Source: Arthrobacter sp. ISL-95
GTDB taxonomy: Bacteria; Actinomycetota; Actinomycetes; Actinomycetales; Micrococcaceae
DNA length: 64,000 nt
Direction of reading: 5' to 3'
Assembly: GCF_018613695.1 (NCBI RefSeq)
Contig: NZ_JAGGPR010000018.1
Coordinates: 1-64,000, forward strand
The notes beneath the pieces were generated by a model. That model saw only the letters and a list, made by a program, of their open reading frames with translations. It was not told the origin of the DNA and made no database searches. The stretch's first letter is position 1. Each line of letters opens with the position of its first letter. A program made the translations under genes and the position numbers. Below are positions 58,339 through 64,000 of the stretch, in pieces.

Positions 58339-59859
58339 GTGACACTGGAGTTCCGGACCCAGGAAGTCAGCCAGGACATGCTGGCGCGGACGCGCAAAGT
58401 CATTGCCGTCCACATCAACTACCCCAGCCGTGCGGCCCAGCGCGGGCGCACTCCGCAGCAGCCGTCGTACTTCCTGAAGCCGTCCTCGTCTCTGGCGCTC
58501 GGTTCCGCGGATGCGCCCGGCACGGTTGAGCGGCCCGCCGGCTGTGAACTGCTCGGCTACGAGGGCGAAATCGCACTGGTCATCGGTAAGTCCGCCCGCC
58601 GCGTGGGCTTGGACGATGCCTGGAGCCACGTCGAGTGGGTCACGGCGTCCAACGACCTCGGCGTCTACGACCTCCGCTACGCAGACAAGGGCTCCAACGT
58701 CCGGTCCAAGGGCGGCGACGGTTTCACCCCCGTTGGCCCGGCTCTCATTCCTGCCGACGCGGTCGATCCCGCCCGGCTGCGGATACGCACCTGGCAGAAC
58801 GGAGACCTTGTCCAGGACGACACCACCGAGGACCTGCTCTTCCCGTTCGCCCAGCTCGTGGCGGACCTCTCCCAGCTGCTCACGCTCGAAGAGGGCGACA
58901 TCATCCTCACCGGCACCCCCGCGGGCGCCTCGGTGGCAAAGCCCGGAGACGTCGTCGAGATTGAGGTCACCGGCGGTGACTTCAGCAGCGGCCGCCTGGC
59001 CACCAAGGTAACGGAAGGCACGACGCCGTTCGCGGACTTTGGTGCCCGTCCCAAGACTGATGACACCCAGCGGGAAGAAGCGTACGGTTCGCGCGAAGCC
59101 GCTGGACTGGAGGCTTCGGAACCGGCGGCTGCCGAGAGTGTCCTCACTCCGGAGCTGAAGACGAAGCTGGAATCCGTCGCCACGGCCACGCTTTCTTCCC
59201 AGCTCCGCAAGCGCGGGCTGAACAATGTGAGCATTGACGGACTGCAGGCCACCCGCCCGGACCGTAAAGTGGTGGGCCTGGCCCGGACCCTGCGCTACGT
59301 GCCCAACCGCGAGGACCTCTTCAAGACCCACGGCGGTGGCTTCAACGCCCAGAAGCAGGCCATCGATTCCGTGAACGAGGGCGAAATCCTGGTCATGGAA
59401 GCGCGCGGCGAGAAGGGCACCGGCACCGTGGGTGACATCCTCGCGCTCCGCGCCCAAGTCCGCGGGGCCGCGGCCATCATTACAGACGGCGGCGTCCGCG
59501 ACTATTCGGCTGTGGCCGATTTGGAGATGCCTACCTATTTCGCCAACCCGCACCCGGCAGTCCTGGGGCGGCGGCACATTCCGTGGGACACGGACATCAC
59601 CATCGCCTGCGGCGGTGCTACGGTCCAGCCCGGCGACATCATCGTGGCCGACTCCGATGGCATCCTGGTGATCCCGCCGGCCATCGCCGAGGAACTCGTG
59701 GACGACTGCATCCAGCAGGAAAAGGAAGAGACGTTCATCTTCCAGATGGTCCAGGAAGGCAACAGCGTCGACGGGCTGTACCCCATGAACAAGGAATGGC
59801 AGGCGCGGTACGCGGAGTGGTCCGCCAAGCAAAGCCCGGAAGGAGCCCGCCATGACTGA
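58339..59859 (+). CDS. FAH-domain / RraA-like fusion enzyme of homoprotocatechuate degradation
   Basis: 506 residues. The N-terminal FAH domain (about 30-230) has GYEGEIALVIG, ASNDLGVYDLRY and GDIILTGTPAGASV, as in HpcE/HpaG-type decarboxylase-isomerases. After a linker comes an RraA-like domain (about 275-490) with TLSSQLRKRGLNN, GDILALRAQVRGAAAIITDGGVRDY and GDIIVADSDGILVIP. The RraA group includes class II pyruvate aldolases and oxaloacetate decarboxylases. The fusion could do decarboxylation, isomerisation or aldol cleavage in the lower pathway, in place of a second FAH domain or HpaI; this is inference. GTG with GAGGAGG upstream. Overlaps the GntR gene by 8 bases. Confidence 0.85.
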   Translation: MTLEFRTQEVSQDMLARTRKVIAVHINYPSRAAQRGRTPQQPSYFLKPSSSLALGSADAPGTVERPAGCELLGYEGEIALVIGKSARRVGLDDAWSHVEWVTASNDLGVYDLRYADKGSNVRSKGGDGFTPVGPALIPADAVDPARLRIRTWQNGDLVQDDTTEDLLFPFAQLVADLSQLLTLEEGDIILTGTPAGASVAKPGDVVEIEVTGGDFSSGRLATKVTEGTTPFADFGARPKTDDTQREEAYGSREAAGLEASEPAAAESVLTPELKTKLESVATATLSSQLRKRGLNNVSIDGLQATRPDRKVVGLARTLRYVPNREDLFKTHGGGFNAQKQAIDSVNEGEILVMEARGEKGTGTVGDILALRAQVRGAAAIITDGGVRDYSAVADLEMPTYFANPHPAVLGRRHIPWDTDITIACGGATVQPGDIIVADSDGILVIPPAIAEELVDDCIQQEKEETFIFQMVQEGNSVDGLYPMNKEWQARYAEWSAKQSPEGARHD

Positions 59860-60535
59860 GACCGCCGTCGGAAGCACCGCCGTCGAAAGCAAGTCCCAAA
59901 GCAAATCCCAGCAGGCGTATGCCGCGGTGAAAGCGCGCATCATCGAGGGAACCTACACTCCGGGTTACCGGCTGGTGCTCGCCAAGATCGCCGAAGACCT
60001 GGGCTTCAGCGTGGTCCCCGTCCGGGAAGCGATCCGCCGCCTCGAAGCCGAAGGGCTGGTGAAGTTCGAGCGGAACGTCGGCGCCACCGTGTCCGGGATC
60101 GACCCCACCGAATACCTGTACACCATGCAGACCCTGAGCATCGTGGAAGGCGCGGCCACCGCGCTGTCCGCACCGCTGATCGATTCCGTAGCCATCGCCC
60201 GCGCCCGTGCGGTGAACGATGAAATGCGTGAGTGCCTGGAGCACTTCGACCCCGTCCGCTTCACCGCACTGAACCAGGACTTCCACAGCGTCCTCTTTGA
60301 ACACTGCCCCAACCCGCACATTCTGGACCTGGTCCACCGCGGCTGGAACCGGCTGGCATCACTGCGCTCGTCCACGTTCCGGTTCGTCCCCGGCCGCGCA
60401 CAGGAATCAGTACGCGAACACGAAGCCCTGCTGGAACTCATTGAGGACGCCGCAGACGCCGACACCATTGAAAAAGCAGCCCGCCAGCACCGCGCCGCCA
60501 CCCTGGACGCCTACCTGGCCCAAGCCAAACAATAA
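59852..60535 (+). CDS. GntR family regulator (FCD domain) of the hpa operon
   Basis: 227 residues. HTH at about 15-80 (YAAVKARIIEGTYTPGYRLVLAKIAEDLGFSVVPVREAIRRL) and FCD ligand domain at about 90-215 with HSVLFEHCPNPHIL and SVREHEALLELIED (conserved metal-binding His and Glu). Encoded within the homoprotocatechuate operon, overlapping the fusion gene, so probably an autoregulated repressor released by a pathway intermediate. Candidate operator at 58292. Confidence 0.9.
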   Translation: MTETAVGSTAVESKSQSKSQQAYAAVKARIIEGTYTPGYRLVLAKIAEDLGFSVVPVREAIRRLEAEGLVKFERNVGATVSGIDPTEYLYTMQTLSIVEGAATALSAPLIDSVAIARARAVNDEMRECLEHFDPVRFTALNQDFHSVLFEHCPNPHILDLVHRGWNRLASLRSSTFRFVPGRAQESVREHEALLELIEDAADADTIEKAARQHRAATLDAYLAQAKQ

Positions 60536-60570
60536 CCACCAGCCACTGATCGCTAGTTAGGACTTCAACG

Positions 60571-62082
60571 ATGACGACCTCCGTAGAGACCACCAAGCAC
60601 TACATCCCCGAAAACCTGCCGTCCCACATCCAGCACTTCATCAACGGCGAGTTCGTTGACTCCATCTCCGGCAAGACTTTCGATGTCCTGGATCCGGTAT
60701 CCAACGGCAACTACGCCACTGCTGCCGCCGGCCAGAAGGAAGACATCGACCTCGCAGTTGCCGCCGCCCGCGAAGCATTCGTCAACGGTCCCTGGCCCAA
60801 GATGAAGCCACGCGAACGTTCCCGTGTGCTGAACAAGATCGCCGATGCCGTGGAGGCCCAGGAAGCCCGCCTCGCCGAACTCGAAACCTTCGATACCGGC
60901 CTGCCGATCACCCAGGCCAAGGGCCAGGCCCTGCGCGCGGCGGAAAACTTCCGATTCTTCGCGGACCTGATCGTGGCCCAGTTCGATGACGCCATGAAGG
61001 TCCCGGGCTCGCAGATCAACTACGTGAACCGGAAGCCGATCGGCGTCGCAGGCCTGATCACCCCTTGGAACACCCCGTTCATGCTGGAGTCCTGGAAGCT
61101 CGCCCCGGCACTGGCCACCGGTAACACCGTGGTGCTGAAGCCGGCCGAGTTCACGCCGCTCTCGGCCTCTCTCTGGGCACAGATCTTCAAGGACGCCGGC
61201 CTGCCTGACGGCGTGTTCAACCTGGTCAACGGCCTGGGCGAAGAAGCCGGCGATGCCCTGGTGAAGCACCCGGACGTGCCGCTGATCTCCTTCACCGGCG
61301 AGACCACCACGGGCCAAACCATCTTCCGCAACGCCGCTGCCAACCTCAAGGGCCTGTCCATGGAGCTCGGCGGCAAGTCCCCCTGCGTCGTGTTCGCCGA
61401 CGCCGATCTTGACGCCGCGATCGATTCGGCGCTGTTCGGGGTGTTCTCCCTGAACGGTGAACGCTGCACGGCCGGGTCCCGCATCCTGGTTGAGCGGGCC
61501 ATCTACGACGAATTCTGCGAAAAGTACGCCGCCCGGGCCAAGAACATCGTGGTGGGCGATCCCCACGATCCCAAGACCCAGGTGGGTGCGCTCGTCCACC
61601 CGGAGCACTACAACAAGGTGGCCTCCTACGTGGAGATCGGCAAGTCCGAAGGCCGGCTCCTCGCCGGCGGCGGCCGCCCCGACCACCTGCCCGAAGGCAA
61701 CTACATCGCACCCACGGTGTTCGCCGACGTCGCGCCTGATGCGCGGATCTTCCAGGAGGAAATCTTCGGTCCGGTCGTGGCCATCACACCCTTCGAGAAC
61801 GACGACGAAGCCCTCGCCTTGGCCAACAACACCAAGTACGGCCTGGCGGCCTACATCTGGACCCAGAACCTCACCCGGGCCCACAACTTCTCCCAGAATG
61901 TGGAGGCCGGCATGGTGTGGCTCAACAGCCACAACGTCCGCGATCTTCGTACCCCGTTCGGTGGCGTGAAAGCTTCCGGGCTGGGCCATGAGGGTGGCTA
62001 CCGCTCCATCGACTTCTACACCGACCAGCAGGCCGTGCACATCACGCTCGGCTCGGTTCACACGCCCAAGTTTGGCGCCTAA
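60571..62082 (+). CDS. hpaE: 5-carboxymethyl-2-hydroxymuconate semialdehyde dehydrogenase
   Basis: 503 residues, aldehyde dehydrogenase fold. Catalytic cysteine C299 in LNGERCTAGSR and general-base Glu E265 in MELGGKSPC are present. It oxidises the ring-cleavage product of homoprotocatechuate with NAD+. Assignment to HpaE rests on closeness to such enzymes and on the adjacent dioxygenase and hydratase genes. ATG 60571 follows a TAGGACTTC region. Confidence 0.92.
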   Translation: MTTSVETTKHYIPENLPSHIQHFINGEFVDSISGKTFDVLDPVSNGNYATAAAGQKEDIDLAVAAAREAFVNGPWPKMKPRERSRVLNKIADAVEAQEARLAELETFDTGLPITQAKGQALRAAENFRFFADLIVAQFDDAMKVPGSQINYVNRKPIGVAGLITPWNTPFMLESWKLAPALATGNTVVLKPAEFTPLSASLWAQIFKDAGLPDGVFNLVNGLGEEAGDALVKHPDVPLISFTGETTTGQTIFRNAAANLKGLSMELGGKSPCVVFADADLDAAIDSALFGVFSLNGERCTAGSRILVERAIYDEFCEKYAARAKNIVVGDPHDPKTQVGALVHPEHYNKVASYVEIGKSEGRLLAGGGRPDHLPEGNYIAPTVFADVAPDARIFQEEIFGPVVAITPFENDDEALALANNTKYGLAAYIWTQNLTRAHNFSQNVEAGMVWLNSHNVRDLRTPFGGVKASGLGHEGGYRSIDFYTDQQAVHITLGSVHTPKFGA

Positions 62083-62119
62083 AACTTCCCACCTACCCTT
62101 TCAACGAAGAGAGAATCCC

Positions 62120-63214
62120 ATGAGCAACTTCACCGGTCCCATCCCCACCCCCACAGTCCCTGCTCCGGACATCGTCCGGTGCGCCTACCTGGAACTGGTG
62201 GTCACGGATCTGGCCAAGTCCCGTGCGTTCTACGTTGACCTTCTGGGCCTGCACGTCACGGAAGAGAACGAGAACACCATCTGCCTGCGCTCCTTTGAGG
62301 AGTTCATCCACCACAACCTGGTCCTCCGCAAGGGCCCGGTCGCCGCAGCCGCAGCCTTCGCCTACCGGGTGAAGTCTCCGGCCGAGGTGGACGCCGCCGA
62401 GGCGTACTACCGCGAACTTGGCTGCCGCGTTGAACGCCGCAAGGAAGGCTTCACCAAGGGCGTTGGTGACTCCGTCCGCGTGGAAGACCCGCTGGGTTTC
62501 CCCTACGAGTTCTTCTACGACGTGGAGCATGTGGAACGCCTCACCCAGCGCTACGACCTCTACTCCGCCGGCGAATTGGTCCGCTTGGACCACTTCAACC
62601 AGGTCACCCCGGACGTCCCCCGAGGCCGTAAATACCTGGAGGACCTCGGCTTCCGCGTCTCCGAGGACATCAAGGATTCCGACGGCGTGACCTACGCCGC
62701 GTGGATGCACCGCAAGCAGACTGTGCACGACACCGCCCTGACCGGTGGCAACGGACCCCGCCTGCATCACATCGCGTTCTCCACGCATGAGAAGCACAAC
62801 ATCATCCAGATCTGCGACAAGATGGGCGCACTGCGCATCTCAGACCGGATCGAGCGAGGCCCCGGACGCCACGGTGTGTCCAACGCGTTCTACCTCTACA
62901 TCCTGGACCCGGACGGCCACCGCGTAGAGATCTACACCCAGGACTACTACACCGGCGATCCCGACAACCCCACCGTCACCTGGGACGTCCACGATAACCA
63001 GCGCCGTGATTGGTGGGGCAACCCCGTGGTCCCGTCCTGGTACACCGAAGCGTCTCTGGTACTGGACCTCGACGGCAACCCCCAGCCCATCATCGAGCGC
63101 GAAGACAAATCCGAAATGGCCGTCACCGTGGGCGCCGACGGCTTCTCCTACACCCGCCCCGAGGGTGCGTCAGGCGAAGCTGCCGAGGGCTTCAAGCTGG
63201 GAGCGCAGGTCTAG
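62120..63214 (+). CDS. hpaD: Homoprotocatechuate (3,4-dihydroxyphenylacetate) 2,3-dioxygenase
   Basis: 364 residues, VOC-type extradiol dioxygenase with two domain repeats. The metal ligands in Brevibacterium HPCD (H155, H214, E267) correspond at an offset of +3 to H158 (RLDHFNQV), H217 (RLHHIAF) and E270 (GHRVEIY). Length and sequence resemble MndD of Arthrobacter globiformis, a Mn(II) enzyme, so the metal could be Mn or Fe. AAGAGAGA precedes the ATG. Operon partner of hpaE and hpaH. Confidence 0.95.
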   Translation: MSNFTGPIPTPTVPAPDIVRCAYLELVVTDLAKSRAFYVDLLGLHVTEENENTICLRSFEEFIHHNLVLRKGPVAAAAAFAYRVKSPAEVDAAEAYYRELGCRVERRKEGFTKGVGDSVRVEDPLGFPYEFFYDVEHVERLTQRYDLYSAGELVRLDHFNQVTPDVPRGRKYLEDLGFRVSEDIKDSDGVTYAAWMHRKQTVHDTALTGGNGPRLHHIAFSTHEKHNIIQICDKMGALRISDRIERGPGRHGVSNAFYLYILDPDGHRVEIYTQDYYTGDPDNPTVTWDVHDNQRRDWWGNPVVPSWYTEASLVLDLDGNPQPIIEREDKSEMAVTVGADGFSYTRPEGASGEAAEGFKLGAQV

Positions 63215-63218
63215 AGCC

Positions 63219-64000
63219 ATGTTGGACGCGAAGACGATCGAAGCCATTGCCGACGAACTGCTGGAGGCCGGCCGAAACCGCAAGCCGGTTCCGCGCCTCA
63301 CTGCCCGCTATCCCGAGATGACGGTGGAAGATTCATACGCCGTTCAGCAGTTGTGGATGCGGCGGAACGAGGAAGCCGGGCGCACGTTGGTGGGGCGCAA
63401 GATCGGCCTCACGTCCAAGGCCATGCAAGCCGCCACGGGCATCACTGAACCGGATTACGGTGCCATTTTCGATGACATGGTCCTCGAAACCGGCTGCTCC
63501 GTGGAGTGGGATAAGTACACTCACCCGCGGGTGGAAGTGGAGTTGGCTTTCGTGTTGAAGTCCGGCCTCAAGGGGCCCGGCTGCACAATTTTCGACGTCC
63601 TCAACGCCACCGACTACGTGGTTCCGGCCCTCGAGATCCTGGATTCCAGGATCGAGATGGAGGGCCGGACCATCGTGGACACCATCTCGGACAACGCCGC
63701 GATGGGCGCCATGGTGGTGGGTGGCCGGCCGGTGCGTCCCGACGCCGTCGACCTCCGCTGGGTCTCCGCCATCCTGTACAAAAACCAGACCGTGGAAGAG
63801 ACCGGCGTGGCCGCCGGCGTGCTGGATCACCCGGCCAACGGAGTGCATTGGCTGGCCAACAAGATCGCTGCGCACGGGGACTCCATGAACGCCGGAGATA
63901 TCATCCTGGCGGGCTCGTTTACAAGGCCTCTGTGGGTGTACAAAGGTGATACTGTGCACGCGGATTACGGACCGTTGGGAGTTGTGACATGTCACTTCAG
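63219..64000 (+). CDS. hpaH: 2-oxohept-3-ene-1,7-dioate hydratase (runs off the window edge)
   Basis: At least 260 residues, nearly complete; about 267 is typical. MLDAKTIEAIADELLEAGRNRKPVPRLTARYP starts the protein. GRKIGLTSKAMQ, HPRVEVELAFVLK, then SDNAAMGAMVVGG and AGDIILAGSFTRP are the FAH-fold hydratase motifs with metal-binding acids. It hydrates the dienoate intermediate before aldol cleavage. The start lies 4 bases after the hpaD stop, so it is coupled. The gene continues beyond base 64000. Confidence 0.92.
   Translation, partial: MLDAKTIEAIADELLEAGRNRKPVPRLTARYPEMTVEDSYAVQQLWMRRNEEAGRTLVGRKIGLTSKAMQAATGITEPDYGAIFDDMVLETGCSVEWDKYTHPRVEVELAFVLKSGLKGPGCTIFDVLNATDYVVPALEILDSRIEMEGRTIVDTISDNAAMGAMVVGGRPVRPDAVDLRWVSAILYKNQTVEETGVAAGVLDHPANGVHWLANKIAAHGDSMNAGDIILAGSFTRPLWVYKGDTVHADYGPLGVVTCHF

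Noticed and set aside
58282..59943. A 553-codon minus-strand frame over the FAH-RraA gene
   Set aside because: Antisense shadow; the plus strand has clear FAH and RraA motifs.
60565..62061. A 498-codon minus-strand frame over hpaE
   Set aside because: Antisense to an aldehyde dehydrogenase with intact catalytic residues.

Overview
The window is GC-rich and gene-dense, with clear actinobacterial features: GTG/TTG starts, a 13E12-type DUF222/HNH gene, DUF6458, PRC-barrel/DUF2382 and CsbD stress proteins, and a PknB-like kinase. The gene content best fits Micrococcaceae, Arthrobacter or Paenarthrobacter in the broad sense. The assignment rests on gene families recalled from memory; no search was run. 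No rRNA, tRNA or CRISPR array was seen.

Layout. 1-2.1 kb: end of a serine/glycine/one-carbon cluster (sdaA end, lipA, MTHFR-like). 2.2-7.9 kb: FUSC transporter, MarR, a kinase remnant lacking its catalytic core, GlsB/YeaQ, a duplicated membrane protein, ZIP transporter. 8.2-10.1 kb: TasA-like protein, SipW-type signal peptidase and a histidine-less Hpt-like protein. 10.2-13.8 kb: 4-hydroxybenzoate uptake and hydroxylation (pcaK-like, IclR, pobA). 14-20 kb: DUF222/HNH gene with a 45-bp minisatellite, VOC remnant, membrane protein, drug-efflux MFS with divergent regulator. 20-26.6 kb: glutamate decarboxylase plus class II amidotransferase, PRC/DUF2382 stress genes, GH15, frameshifted TetR. 27-32.2 kb: a decay zone of IS3 and IS481 remnants, a broken csp, a UDG-like remnant, a SulP fragment and DUF3592 paralogues. 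32.2-36.7 kb: EamA exporter with XRE-cupin regulator, NmrA-like SDR, small proteins, histidine phosphatase. 36.8-41.9 kb: overlapping operon of NCS1 permease, NylB-like (6-aminohexanoate-dimer hydrolase) serine hydrolase and frameshifted amidohydrolase, divergent from a TetR gene. 42-58 kb: Ser/Thr kinase, polysaccharide deacetylase, frameshifted histidine kinase, transporters, two isochorismatase-type hydrolases, GlxA/AraC regulators, stress membrane proteins. 58.3-64 kb: homoprotocatechuate meta-cleavage operon (FAH-RraA fusion, GntR, hpaE, hpaD, hpaH running off the edge).

Catabolic themes are aromatic acids (4-hydroxybenzoate, homoprotocatechuate) and possibly amides or cyclic amides. Two families of intergenic palindromes recur: six copies built on a CGCACGACGGCG arm, nearly all at gene 3' ends, and two copies of a longer element. 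Several genes are split by single-base shifts, some in homopolymers, so sequencing error must be excluded before calling them pseudogenes. The strongest lead is the NylB-like hydrolase: by residue register it carries Ser/Lys/Tyr/Tyr plus the Asp and Asn reported to raise nylon-oligomer hydrolase activity.
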